A DNA stretch of 41,787 nucleotides from Bacillota bacterium (lineage in GTDB: Bacteria; Vulcanimicrobiota; JAJTBE01). The DNA is taken from the NCBI GenBank assembly GCA_021287065.1, contig JAJTBE010000161.1, positions 1 to 41,787 on the forward strand, in the 5' to 3' direction. Both the position numbers and the translations under genes were made by a program. Positions 31,368 through 39,871 of this stretch are shown in pieces. Every line of letters starts with the position of its first letter. Within the stretch, counting starts at the first letter, position 1. Below the pieces are notes generated by a model. The model made no database searches. It was not told the origin of the DNA and was given only the letters and a program-made list of their open reading frames with translations.

Positions 31368-32255
31368 TTATACCCCCAGTTTTTCCAGTTCTTTGAGGGT
31401 TTCGTTTATCCTTATTCTGTCTGATTCGGGCCAGTTGTAATAAAGCAGGGAATGGCGGTAATTATCGTATGCATCCCTGTAATTGCCTGCTTCATGATAG
31501 GTTTCCGCAATTTTATGCGCCATCATGCCTTTCATTTCGTTTGTGCTGTTGAATCCTGCAGGGAGTTTTGCATTGTTCAGGCATTTCGAAAAATACTCAA
31601 TAGCTGTATCATAGAGTTTTATCTTTTTGTAATATTCGCCCAGTTCAAGTATGCAGTTTACATTATTGGGGGTCAGTTCAAGGGCTTTGAGAAGCATATC
31701 CGCTCCGCTGCTTCCGTCTTTCTTCCCTGCTTTTTTTATGATTTTTTCACCTGTGATGTAAAGTGCTGTGCTGTAATTGTCTTTAGCCGTTGAATCATTG
31801 GGGTTCTTTTTCAGAATTGTTTCCCATATTTCCTGAGCTGCTTCAAATTTGTCAGCTCTTGAAAATGATGCAGCCAGCGCATTTAATATACCTGAATCTT
31901 CAGGTTTTATGGAATCCGCTCTTTTAAGAGCATAGATGGCCATATCCGTATCCCGGTTTTTCAGGTATTCGTTTATGGCCATATTCTTCAGCATCTGCGG
32001 ATCGTTTATGGCATCTACTTTTTTTCTGTCCCTTATTCTTATCATAGGATCCAGAAGATCGAGAATCGCTTTTTCGTGGGTTTCCGGTATCTGCTTGTTG
32101 TCAATCAGATATACCAGAGCCTCAATAGCTTTCTTCCTGATTTCAGGATCTTCATGCTTTACAAAAGGTGCCAGATTTCTGACATCTTTGCTTTTTTTAT
32201 ACTTCTCAATAAGTTTCTCATCGGAAGCACCGAACAGAAAATCAAATAAACCCAT
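31368..32255 (-). CDS. HEAT/TPR-repeat protein
   Basis: 295 residues without signal or membrane segment. The first 70 residues hold a HEAT-like pair (VRNLAPFVKHEDPEIRKKAIEALVYLI). From about residue 105 TPR units follow (TDMAIYALKRADSIKPED, FEAAQEIWETILKKNPND, ELTPNNVNCILELGEYY, YDTAIEYFSKCL, YRDAYDNYRHSLLYY). It is presumably a cytoplasmic scaffold. GGAGGG lies 6 bases before the ATG. It sits 22 bases behind the 32278-33324 gene, so the two form an operon. Confidence 0.8.
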   Translation of the reverse strand: MGLFDFLFGASDEKLIEKYKKSKDVRNLAPFVKHEDPEIRKKAIEALVYLIDNKQIPETHEKAILDLLDPMIRIRDRKKVDAINDPQMLKNMAINEYLKNRDTDMAIYALKRADSIKPEDSGILNALAASFSRADKFEAAQEIWETILKKNPNDSTAKDNYSTALYITGEKIIKKAGKKDGSSGADMLLKALELTPNNVNCILELGEYYKKIKLYDTAIEYFSKCLNNAKLPAGFNSTNEMKGMMAHKIAETYHEAGNYRDAYDNYRHSLLYYNWPESDRIRINETLKELEKLGV

Positions 32256-32277
32256 AATACGCCCTCCAGTTTAATTT

Positions 32278-33324
32278 TTAACCGAGAACACTGCGTTTTT
32301 CCACATCGTCGTACATATATTTGGCATAAGGTTTAACCATTTTGGTTATTCCGTTTTTTCCGTCTTCAAGAGTGTCCGGTGAATTGGTGATAAAGATAAC
32401 CTTGGATTTTCCGAGTTGAATTGTTCCGTCTTCCTGACCGGCAGCTTTTCTTGCAGGAGTTTTGCTCCAGGTGTATTCCGTTTTACCGTTGCCGTCGGTG
32501 CGGATTGTTGTAAGATTTGAGCTGTCGAGTATATTCTTTACCTTGTCAAAATCTTCAACGAGGAAATGCGCTCTTGCCATTGTTACAACTCTTTCAGTCT
32601 GTTTCTGTTTTACAGGCTGTGGAGTCTCTTCAGCTTCTTCTTCAACATCTTCGTCATTTTCTCTTTTTCTCACCGGAGGATTTTTTCTCATCATCATCTG
32701 CATGTGGTTGAAGAGATATCCTCTCTTTTTAAACATTTCAGAAACTGACGGGGGAACAATAGCTGTTCTGTCAACAAGATTGCTCTTGAGGAACATAAGG
32801 AATCTTTCAAGAAGATTCATCGGATAAACATAAAGGTCGCCAACTGCAAAGTTTACATCTTCCCAGGGGATGATTCTGAGGGCGAAAAATACATCATTCT
32901 GCGCCAGCATAGCAATCTGGGGATCCTGTAATTCTATTGCGCTCATTGTGAACAGGTTGCGGAGTGTAACCGTCTCTTCATCTTCGCCAACTGCGATTAC
33001 ATCATATATGGCAAGGGTGGAATGAGCCATATCGTGAGCCATCTGTTTCATTTCATCCGTAAGTTTATCGCCTTCCCGGTCAACAAACATATGGAGAGGG
33101 GTTGTGTTTGATTCCGACAGATAATAGTCGCAGAGGAACCATAACATAAAATTGTTATGGTCTGTGGGTTTGAGAAGAGTCGGATCCAGTTCCTCGTCGT
33201 CTTTGAGTCCGAAGAACTGTTTGCGGGCCTCCTCTGCATCCTTCTGAAACTCCGGTTGTCTGAGGTAGAGGGAAGCGCTTTCAAGAGTAATCTGAGATAG
33301 TTCAAAAATCTGATCCAGGTCCAT
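32278..33324 (-). CDS. Hypothetical protein, SEC-C-associated type possible
   Basis: 348 residues, soluble. The N-terminal 200 residues are helical (FELSQITLESASLYL; FMLWFLCDYYL). The segment IYDVIAVGEDEETVTLRNLF looks like a small beta barrel. An acidic linker with NDEDVEEEAEE separates this from a C-terminal part with KSKVIFITNSPDTLEDGKNG. That last motif and the helical start resemble proteins that often carry a SEC-C zinc tail, but no SEC-C cysteines are present. AGGAG lies 6 bases before the ATG. It is the first gene of a two-gene operon. The function is unknown. Confidence 0.7.
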   Translation of the reverse strand: MDLDQIFELSQITLESASLYLRQPEFQKDAEEARKQFFGLKDDEELDPTLLKPTDHNNFMLWFLCDYYLSESNTTPLHMFVDREGDKLTDEMKQMAHDMAHSTLAIYDVIAVGEDEETVTLRNLFTMSAIELQDPQIAMLAQNDVFFALRIIPWEDVNFAVGDLYVYPMNLLERFLMFLKSNLVDRTAIVPPSVSEMFKKRGYLFNHMQMMMRKNPPVRKRENDEDVEEEAEETPQPVKQKQTERVVTMARAHFLVEDFDKVKNILDSSNLTTIRTDGNGKTEYTWSKTPARKAAGQEDGTIQLGKSKVIFITNSPDTLEDGKNGITKMVKPYAKYMYDDVEKRSVLG

Positions 33325-33385
33325 TTTAGTCTCCTAATCATACTGCAGTAATATTGTTAATAAGATTCCGACAAAACAAATGCAT

Positions 33386-33444
33386 CCCAAAAGCGCCCGC
33401 TGTCAGGCAGTCTGCGGTTTTATCCGCCGGACTGCCTCATTGGG
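33386..33444 (-). terminator. Hairpin downstream of tryptophanase
   Basis: AGGCAGTC (33405-33412) pairs with GACTGCCT (33430-33437), extended by GCGG/CCGC near the loop and by an outer CCCAA/TTGGG pair. It lies about 70 bases past the tnaA stop. No strong T-run. Confidence 0.4.
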
Positions 33445-33507
33445 TAGGGTGGTTATTTGGTCAAATTCTTAGTAAAATCCATCACGCATATTTTGACACT
33501 AACCCTT

Positions 33508-34884
33508 TCATTCCTCTACAGGTTTGAAACGAGCTGTAAAGTGTCTTAATGCCTTGGGTGCATAGGTGAATTTCAACCCTTTTATTTGCTCCATATTTTG
33601 TCTTACTTTTCCAAAAACAGAAGCAACATAATCAAGATGGCTGAGGGTATAAACCCGTCTCGGAATGGCAAGCCTCACCAGTTCGAGAGCAGGTGGAATT
33701 ATTTTTCCGTTGGCTTCGTATTTGGCAAACATTACGCTGCCGATTTCAACACTTCTTATGCCGCCTTCGAGATAAAGTGCCGCCACAAGCGCCTGACCGG
33801 GGAACTGCTCCTGTGGTATATGAGGCAGAAATGCTTTTGCATCAACATAAATTCCATGTCCGCCGGAAGGTTTTACATAAGGAACGCCTTCTTCTTCCAG
33901 TCTGTCTGCCAGATATCTGGTGTGGGCGATTCTGTATTTCAGATAATCCTCATCAAGACCTTCATACAACCCTGTGGATATAGCTTCGAGATCTCTTCCT
34001 GCCAGTCCGCCGTAAGTGGGGAAACCTTCCACAAGGATCAGTTTCTGTTTGAACTGTTCAAAAAGCTGGTCCGAGTTGAGTGCGAGGAATCCGCCGATAT
34101 TCACAAGGGCGTCTTTTTTGGCGCTCATTGTGCAGCCGTCTGCCATAGAGAATATTTCCCGTGCTATATCAATGGGTTTTGCATTTTCATAGCCCGGTTC
34201 ACGGGTTTTTATGAAATATGAATTTTCAGCATACCTGCAGGCGTCTATGAAGAAAAGAATGCCGTATTTGCGGTAAACTGCCGCAGTCTGTCTGATATTA
34301 TCAAGGGAAACCGGCTGCCCGCCGATGCTGTTGTTTGTGATGGTTATCATACCAAGTGGGATTTTATCCGGTCCCACTTCCCTGATGAAGTTTTCCAGCT
34401 TCTTTATATCCATATTCCCTTTAAATGGAAACTGGCTTGTCAGATCCTTTGCTTCATCAACAACCAGATCCATAGCTACTCCGCCGTTTGCCTCAACATT
34501 GGCTCTTGTGGTGTCGAAATGAGTGTTGTTGGGCACATAGTCGCCGGGTTTAACCATAAGTGAAAAAAGAATATTTTCCGCAGCTCTGCCCTGATGGGTG
34601 GGGATAAGGTGCTTGAATCCGAAAATATCCCTGATGGTTTTTTCGAGATTTTTGAAATTTCTGCAGCCTGCGTATGATTCGTCGCCAACCATAATGCTTG
34701 CCCATTGTTTATCGCTCATGGCTGAAGTGCCGCTGTCTGTGAGAAGATCTACAAATATTTTTTCTGCATCTATCAAAAAGAGATTGTAACCTGCTTTTTT
34801 GAGTTCAGCCTCTCTTTCCTCCCGGCTGATCATCTTTATGGGTTCCACTGTTTTAATGCGGAACGGTTCTGGAAAAAGTTCCAT
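33508..34884 (-). CDS. tnaA: Tryptophanase (tryptophan indole-lyase)
   Basis: A PLP enzyme that splits L-tryptophan into indole, pyruvate and ammonia in the cytoplasm. It is 458 residues long and aligns without large gaps to tyrosine phenol-lyase and tryptophanase: THQGRAAEN, NNSIGGQPVS, FFIDACRYAENSYFI, and MSAKKDALVNIGG with the PLP lysine at 257 in tyrosine phenol-lyase numbering. The discriminating residue 381, Arg in tyrosine phenol-lyase (MERG), is Ile here (SVEIGS), as in tryptophanase. Position 120s FDTTR also fits. AAAGGAG lies 6 bases before the ATG. No TnaC-like leader peptide and no tnaB permease are next to it. It is divergent from nadD across a 200-base gap. Confidence 0.9.
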   Translation of the reverse strand: MELFPEPFRIKTVEPIKMISREEREAELKKAGYNLFLIDAEKIFVDLLTDSGTSAMSDKQWASIMVGDESYAGCRNFKNLEKTIRDIFGFKHLIPTHQGRAAENILFSLMVKPGDYVPNNTHFDTTRANVEANGGVAMDLVVDEAKDLTSQFPFKGNMDIKKLENFIREVGPDKIPLGMITITNNSIGGQPVSLDNIRQTAAVYRKYGILFFIDACRYAENSYFIKTREPGYENAKPIDIAREIFSMADGCTMSAKKDALVNIGGFLALNSDQLFEQFKQKLILVEGFPTYGGLAGRDLEAISTGLYEGLDEDYLKYRIAHTRYLADRLEEEGVPYVKPSGGHGIYVDAKAFLPHIPQEQFPGQALVAALYLEGGIRSVEIGSVMFAKYEANGKIIPPALELVRLAIPRRVYTLSHLDYVASVFGKVRQNMEQIKGLKFTYAPKALRHFTARFKPVEE

Positions 34885-35020
34885 AACAGGCTCCTTTCGG
34901 TTCGGAAATTGTAATAAAACTTTCGAAGAGGCAGCGCTATTTCCTTCTGATTATTAAGCTTTACTGCGCCTTTGCTTGACCTTTTTAATTAAACATGCTA
35001 ACTTTATATGACATATGTAC

Positions 35021-35037
35021 CGGAATGTATCATTCCG
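35021..35037. promoter_or_regulatory. Inverted repeat in the tnaA-nadD gap, putative operator
   Basis: CGGAATG-TAT-CATTCCG is a perfect 7-bp inverted repeat with a 3-base centre. A second 8-bp palindrome, ACATATGT, lies next to it at 35011-35018, and a TATAAA on the minus strand is within 15 bases. A regulator of either divergent gene may bind here. Confidence 0.45.
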
Positions 35038-35081
35038 TATATCTGTTAAACCGGTATTATTTCTGAAACGGGATATTGGAA

Positions 35082-35690
35082 ATGAACAAAAAAATCGGCA
35101 TAATGGGAGGAACTTTCAATCCGATTCATATCGGACATCTCCTCGCAGCCTCCTCAGCTCTGGAAACATTTGAGCTTGATGAGGTAATGTTCATTCCCAA
35201 CAATATTCCTCCCCATAGGAGAAACGAGGAGTTTCTTGTCAGCGGAGAACTCAGATACCAGATGGTTTCCCTGGCAATCGAATCGAACCCGCAGTTTTCA
35301 GTATCAAGGGAAGAAATAGACCGGAAAGAAGTCTCTTTTACCAGTGATACCGTTACCAGATTAAAGGAAAAAATGCCGGATGTGGACTTCACCTTCATCA
35401 CCGGTATGGACTCCCTTATGAAAAACAAATGGTATAAACTGGACAACCTGCTGGAAATGCTCGAAAGATTTGTGGCAGTTACAAGGCCGGGGTTCAGTCC
35501 CGGAGAATTTGAAGCTGCAAGGAAAGAACTTTGTCTTGAAAACGACAATAAAATATCGATGATGGAAATGCCGGCGGTGGGTGTTTCGTCAACAATGATA
35601 AGGGAAAGAATACGATCCGGAAAATCAGTCAGATACATGATTCCTGAAAAAGTTGAATCTTTTATCCTCGAGCATCATCTGTATAAATAA
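35082..35690 (+). CDS. nadD: Nicotinate-nucleotide adenylyltransferase
   Basis: It joins nicotinate mononucleotide and ATP to deamido-NAD, an essential step of NAD synthesis. 202 residues. The nucleotidyltransferase signatures GIMGGTFNPIHIGHL and SSTMIRERIRSGKSVRYMIPE are complete, and IPNNIPPHR in between is typical of NadD. The ATG at 35082 gives the usual N terminus MNKKIGIMGG; the TTG at 35076 is rejected. The nadD-rsfS pairing is common in bacteria and supports both calls. It heads a three-gene operon, nadD-rsfS-htrA. Confidence 0.95.
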   Translation: MNKKIGIMGGTFNPIHIGHLLAASSALETFELDEVMFIPNNIPPHRRNEEFLVSGELRYQMVSLAIESNPQFSVSREEIDRKEVSFTSDTVTRLKEKMPDVDFTFITGMDSLMKNKWYKLDNLLEMLERFVAVTRPGFSPGEFEAARKELCLENDNKISMMEMPAVGVSSTMIRERIRSGKSVRYMIPEKVESFILEHHLYK

Positions 35691-35704
35691 TTGAACGAAA
35701 CGGG

Positions 35705-36091
35705 GTGATTAAACTGGAAAACCTGAAAATGGCGGAAATGGCGGCCAGACTGGCTTATGAAAAAAAAGCCTCTGATATAATTATTCTTGAGATGGAAGAA
35801 AATTCTGATATTTGCGATTATTTTGTTGTTGTCAGCGGAACTTCAAGAGTTCACAATAAGGCAATAGCTGATAATATTATCGAAACTTTCAAACAGGAAG
35901 ACAGAGAACTGCGCAAAAACGTGCAGGGTAGAAATGAAGGTGGCTGGATTCTTCTCGACTTCGGCAGCGTAATAGTGCACATTTTTCTGGACAACCTCAG
36001 AGGTTATTACAATCTCGAAGGTCTGTGGAAAAATGCCAAAGTTATTCAACCAGATTTCGAAGCTGAACAACTAAAGGAGGAAACAGTATGA
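35705..36091 (+). CDS. rsfS: Ribosomal silencing factor RsfS
   Basis: It binds ribosomal protein uL14 and blocks joining of the ribosomal subunits in starvation. 128 residues with the family core KKASDIIILEMEENSDICDYFVVVSG, RNEGGWILLDFGSVIVHIF and YYNLEGLW. The GTG at 35705 is used, since the family begins about eight residues before the LKMAEMAARLA helix; its Shine-Dalgarno is unclear, and a start a few codons later is possible. The stop overlaps the htrA ATG by four bases (ATGA). Confidence 0.95.
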   Translation: MIKLENLKMAEMAARLAYEKKASDIIILEMEENSDICDYFVVVSGTSRVHNKAIADNIIETFKQEDRELRKNVQGRNEGGWILLDFGSVIVHIFLDNLRGYYNLEGLWKNAKVIQPDFEAEQLKEETV

Positions 36092-37314
36092 AAAAACAAC
36101 TGCCAGTGATTTTACTTATGGTTCTCCTCGGGTCTCTTCTCGGAAGTTACTTTACTTATTCGTGGTACATTCAGAAGACGAATCCGGTTCAGGCAGAGCC
36201 TAAAAAATCTGAAGTGTATCCTGTTTCTCCCGGGGATAAATCAACAAGAGACAACAGTCTTATTGGCACCACTGCAGTTGAAGATGCAGCAGCCAAACTG
36301 GGTCCCTCCGTGGTCTTTATCACAACAAAGGCTGTGGTCGAACCTCAGGAGAGCAGCATGATGATGCCCGGTATGCCTAAGGATCTCAAAGACAGATTCT
36401 TCTTCTTCGATCCTTATGAGGATTATAACTATGGTCCCAAAGAAAGAACAGGAAGCGGCTCCGGCATTATCATCAGCGAAGATGGTTACATTCTCACAAA
36501 CCAGCATGTAATCGAAAACGCCACTCAGATTAAAGTAAAATTTGATCCTACACCCGATAGCAGCAAAGATTCATCAAAAACATACGATGCCAAAGTTATT
36601 GGTGAAGACCGCCTGACAGATGTGGCTATCCTTAAAATAGAAGCCAAAAATCTGCCGGCAGCTACATTGGGCGACTCTGACAAACTTAAAGTCGGAGAAT
36701 GGGTAGTAGCAGTAGGAAACCCTCTTGGTTATGAGCATACCGTTACTGTAGGCGTGCTCAGCGCAAAAGGAAGAAATCTTCCTTTCTATGACAGGGAATA
36801 TCCCAACCTTCTCCAGACCGATGCAGCCATCAACCCCGGCAACTCCGGCGGACCTCTTGCCAACCTTAAAGGCGAGGTTATCGGTATGAATACTGTGGTC
36901 AGCTCGCAGGGTCAGGGAATCGGTTTTGCAATTCCTGTAAACCGGATCAAAAAGATCAAAGATGAACTCATCGTTAAGGGAAGAGTAATCAGACCCTTCA
37001 TCGGAATCCAGATGCTTCCTATGGACGAAGCTAAGGCTGAATATCTTGGAATGCCCAAGGTTGAAGGCGTAATGGTATTCCAGGTGTTTGACAACACCCC
37101 CGCATCAGATGCAAAACTGGTCAGAGGCGATGTCATTCTTGAAATGGATGGAAAGAAAATCAATAATCCCGATGAACTTCAGAAACAAATCAGAGAACTG
37201 AAAGTGGGCCAGACAGTAAAACTGAAAATCTGGAGAAACAAATCGTTTGCTGATGTAAATCTGAGAGTGGCAGAAATGCCCAGCCCGGAAAGCCTTAAAA
37301 ACCGGAGCAAGTAA
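36088..37314 (+). CDS. htrA: HtrA/DegS-type serine protease with one PDZ domain
   Basis: A periplasmic quality-control protease of family S1C, held by an N-terminal membrane segment (LPVILLMVLLGSLLGSYF). Catalytic triad: His140 (LTNQHVIEN), Asp178 (LTDVAILKI) and Ser253 (NPGNSGGPL). One PDZ domain covers about residues 300-395 (GVMVFQVFDNTPASDAKLVRGDVILEMDGKKI has the usual pocket). A Met- and aromatic-rich loop (MMMPGMP, FFFFDPYEDY) precedes the protease core. The AAAGGAGG Shine-Dalgarno lies within rsfS and the genes overlap by 4 bases. A terminator follows. Its place behind nadD-rsfS is uncommon. Confidence 0.95.
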   Translation: MKKQLPVILLMVLLGSLLGSYFTYSWYIQKTNPVQAEPKKSEVYPVSPGDKSTRDNSLIGTTAVEDAAAKLGPSVVFITTKAVVEPQESSMMMPGMPKDLKDRFFFFDPYEDYNYGPKERTGSGSGIIISEDGYILTNQHVIENATQIKVKFDPTPDSSKDSSKTYDAKVIGEDRLTDVAILKIEAKNLPAATLGDSDKLKVGEWVVAVGNPLGYEHTVTVGVLSAKGRNLPFYDREYPNLLQTDAAINPGNSGGPLANLKGEVIGMNTVVSSQGQGIGFAIPVNRIKKIKDELIVKGRVIRPFIGIQMLPMDEAKAEYLGMPKVEGVMVFQVFDNTPASDAKLVRGDVILEMDGKKINNPDELQKQIRELKVGQTVKLKIWRNKSFADVNLRVAEMPSPESLKNRSK

Positions 37315-37336
37315 TCGGAAACACCAATAAAAAAAC

Positions 37337-37358
37337 AGGGGCTTTACGCCCCTTTTTT
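37337..37358 (+). terminator. Intrinsic terminator of the nadD-rsfS-htrA operon
   Basis: AGGGGC-tttac-GCCCCT followed by a T-run (37353-37358), about 20 bases after the htrA stop. Confidence 0.92.
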
Positions 37359-37437
37359 ATTTGGGGGGGAATGATATTGCTGATGTAAACCTGTGCCTGT
37401 AAATTTTGCTAATTCATGGGAATTGCCCCCAACCCCC

Positions 37438-37547
37438 AATGCCACTGAATTAGCAAAATTCACTCATATCCATAGTCCAATACTCTTGTTTTTCAAGGAG
37501 GGAGGTTCGGAGGGCAACCTCGCTTTTTTAAAAAAGCGTGGTTCCCT
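37438..37547 (+). repeat. Dispersed palindromic repeat, copy R5
   Basis: It contains AATGCCACTGAATTA, TTGTTTTTCAAGGA, GGAGGTTCGGAGGG and a terminal palindrome (37511-37529 with 37530-37547). The first three words and the T6/A6 centre recur in the same order in R1 on the other strand. Just upstream, 37411-37430 has AATTCATGGG followed by C-rich sequence. Confidence 0.75.
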
Positions 37548-37594
37548 CTGACGGTCTCTAAACCCCACGGTCCCCCGTCGGTCCTCAATTTCAG

Positions 37595-37730
37595 AAGTTT
37601 TGGGATGGAGGTCCGGAGGAAACTTTTTTCAAAAAAGTTTTCTCCGGGAGCTTGCCAAGTGGCTCCAATACTCGTGATCGATCAGACCAATCCATGCCTT
37701 AATTCATGGGCATTGCCCCACCCCCCCCCA
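37595..37730 (+). repeat. Dispersed palindromic repeat, copy R6, longest copy
   Basis: It starts AAGTTTTGGGATGGAGGT, then a 17-bp near-perfect palindrome (37613-37629 with 37631-37647, one mismatch, 1-base loop), then a tail to AATTCATGGGCATTGCCCC. The tail is shared with R4 at 26516-26606. No coding capacity is seen; the 77-codon frame through it is an artefact. Confidence 0.75.
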
Positions 37731-37796
37731 ATCAGCAAAGGAATAATCACCGACTCAGGGATGAAGCAATCCTGTCCGCAAGGAAGTAATTTTGGC

Positions 37797-37823
37797 AAAA
37801 AAAGCAGTCTTAATAAAAACTGC
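37797..37823 (-). terminator. Possible pyruvate kinase terminator
   Basis: On the minus strand GCAGT-10 bases-ACTGC is followed by seven T. It lies about 150 bases past the pyk stop; the stem is short. Confidence 0.4.
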
Positions 37824-37921
37824 CAAAACCATTTTTAAAATAGTTCTGGCATTATAAAAAGACGATCTTTTTCCACTATCTTATGAAAAATAATTCTATG
37901 AAAATTGTTGACGGATGTAGT

Positions 37922-37960
37922 TCGGGAAAACCAGCTTCTTTCCAAAAACCGGTTTCCCCA
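37922..37960. repeat. Dispersed palindrome, copy R7
   Basis: GGGAAAACCAGCTTC and CCGGTTTCCCC form an imperfect inverted repeat with an A/T-rich centre, the same layout as R2 and R3. It ends 14 bases past the pyk stop and could terminate that transcript. Confidence 0.6.
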
Positions 37961-37973
37961 AATGAAAAACTTA

Positions 37974-39710
37974 TTAGGTTTTCGCTCCGTAAACGATGCC
38001 CCTGTCGGTGTCCAGAGTTATGATTCTTCCGCTGTAGAAGGCTCCGGTAATGTTTGGTACTCCGAGGATGCCCGGAATGTTGAATTTTTCGCAGAAATAC
38101 TCTCCGTATGAGCCTGCTGCGCCTTCTTCCGCCACAATACCTTTAACCCTGTTGGCGATTGGGATAAAGCTGTCGTCTATACGGCGGGTTACAAGGATAT
38201 CGTCGGGTTCAACCTTTTCAAGAGCTTCCTCTGCGTTGGCGCAGATACATGATTTTCCGGTGATGGAAGCTTTTTTGCCGACGCCGGAACCTCTGTGGAA
38301 TACTCTGCCGAGGACTTCCACTTTGATCATGTTTGTGCTTCCCTTCACCATTGCTGGTATGCCTGCGGTTGTAACAACGAGATCGCCGTCTTTTACGATT
38401 CCTGAAGCCAGGGCAGCGTTGTTGGCGCTGTCAAGCATTTTATCGGTGTCTTCCGTTGATTCAACCAGCAGCGGAAAAACTCCCCATGAAAGCATAAGCC
38501 TGTGCATTGTTTCTTCGTTGTATGTAATTGCAAAGATGGGCATATTCGGTTTGTATCTTGAAACCAGACGGGCGGTTCTTCCTGAATCCGTAAGAACGAG
38601 AATTGCCTTTGCATCAAGTTCTTCAGCGATTCTGCATGTTGAAAGGGATATTGAATTTACTACGCTGTGAACTCCGTTGTAATTTTTAGTTTTGGGACAA
38701 AATGTCTTTTCCGTTTCTGCAGCTATTTTGTCCATTGTTTCCACTGCGAGAACCGGATATTTGCCTGAAGCTGTCTCTCCTGAGAGCATAACCGCATCGG
38801 TTCCGTCAAGGATGGCGTTGGCTATGTCGGAAGCTTCCGCTCTGGTGGGCAGAGGGTTGCGGATCATTGAATCCAGCATCTGGGTTGCTGTGATTACCGG
38901 TTTGGACATTTCGTTGCATTTGCGGATAATGGTTTTCTGGATATGGGGGACATGTTCGATAGGCATTTCGATTCCCAGATCCCCTCTTGCCACCATTGCC
39001 CCGTTTGCTGCGGTAAGAATGGCATCCAGATTGTCCACTGCTTCCCGTTTTTCGATTTTGGCAATGATGTGGATGAATTTTTTTGAAGATTCGAGAATTT
39101 TTTTCAGATCATAAATATCTTCAGGCCTTCTTACAAATGAAAGGGCGATAAAGTCAACGCCCAGTTCCATTCCTAACTGAACATCCTCGATGTCTTTTTC
39201 TGACAGTGCCGAAACTCTGAGCTTGGAACCGGGAAGGTTAACGCCTTTGTGGGATGATACATTTCCATCCACCATAACGGTGCAGATTACATCCTGTCCG
39301 CTGATTTCCGTTACTTCAAGCTGTACAAGGCCGTCGTCTATAAGAACCGGTTCGCCGGGCTTCAGGTCCTCGGAAAGGTGCGGGTAGGAAACATGGAATC
39401 TGTTTCCGTCTGCTGTTACTTCTTCGCTTGTAAGGGCAATTTTTCTGCCTTTTTCAAGCATTATGGGTCCGTCGGGAATATCGCCAAGCCTGATTTTGGG
39501 ACCACAGAGATCCTGAAGTATGCCTACGGGTACTCCCATCTCTTTTGAGAGTTTGCGGATTCTGTTGAAAACTTCCCTGTGTGATTCGTGGGTTCCGTGC
39601 GAGAAGTTGAGTCTGGCAATATCCATACCCTTTTCGATAAGCTGGCGGAGGATTTCCTCACTGTCGCAAGCTGGTCCGATCGTGCAGACGATTTTTGTTT
39701 TTGTCATCAT
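37974..39710 (-). CDS. pyk: Pyruvate kinase with C-terminal PEP-utilising-like domain
   Basis: Last step of glycolysis, PEP + ADP to pyruvate + ATP. The ATG at 39710 (AGGGGG 4 bases before) is used; the frame reaching 39758 has no Shine-Dalgarno. 578 residues. KTKIVCTIGPACDSEE, ARLNFSHGTHESH, the active-site IIAKIEKREAVDNLD, ARGDLGIEMP, TATQMLDSMI and DAVMLSGETA are all present. Residues beyond about 475 form the extra C-terminal domain found in Bacillus-type enzymes (DDILVTRRIDDSFIPIANR, GILGVPNITGAF), related to PEP synthase mobile domains. It is a single-gene unit, expressed towards the repeat-rich gap. Confidence 0.96.
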   Translation of the reverse strand: MMTKTKIVCTIGPACDSEEILRQLIEKGMDIARLNFSHGTHESHREVFNRIRKLSKEMGVPVGILQDLCGPKIRLGDIPDGPIMLEKGRKIALTSEEVTADGNRFHVSYPHLSEDLKPGEPVLIDDGLVQLEVTEISGQDVICTVMVDGNVSSHKGVNLPGSKLRVSALSEKDIEDVQLGMELGVDFIALSFVRRPEDIYDLKKILESSKKFIHIIAKIEKREAVDNLDAILTAANGAMVARGDLGIEMPIEHVPHIQKTIIRKCNEMSKPVITATQMLDSMIRNPLPTRAEASDIANAILDGTDAVMLSGETASGKYPVLAVETMDKIAAETEKTFCPKTKNYNGVHSVVNSISLSTCRIAEELDAKAILVLTDSGRTARLVSRYKPNMPIFAITYNEETMHRLMLSWGVFPLLVESTEDTDKMLDSANNAALASGIVKDGDLVVTTAGIPAMVKGSTNMIKVEVLGRVFHRGSGVGKKASITGKSCICANAEEALEKVEPDDILVTRRIDDSFIPIANRVKGIVAEEGAAGSYGEYFCEKFNIPGILGVPNITGAFYSGRIITLDTDRGIVYGAKT

Positions 39711-39871
39711 ATTTCCCCCTCTATGTGAATAATTGGAATAGTTGAAATCATAGGTCATGTTTATTTAACCCCGAAAAGTTATCATTTTTTAGATCAATTA
39801 TCTAACAAAAGACAGATCACTTTACACGATTTTTGTGTCTGATTTGTCTGGTTTTCCGGTGGTTTTTAGGT

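Noticed and set aside
34885-35020. tnaC-like leader peptide before tryptophanase
   Set aside because: The only in-phase short frame is three codons (MFN), without Trp or Shine-Dalgarno.
37605-37838. 77-codon frame in the gap after htrA
   Set aside because: It runs through repeat R6 and the palindrome, has no Shine-Dalgarno and no recognisable domain.
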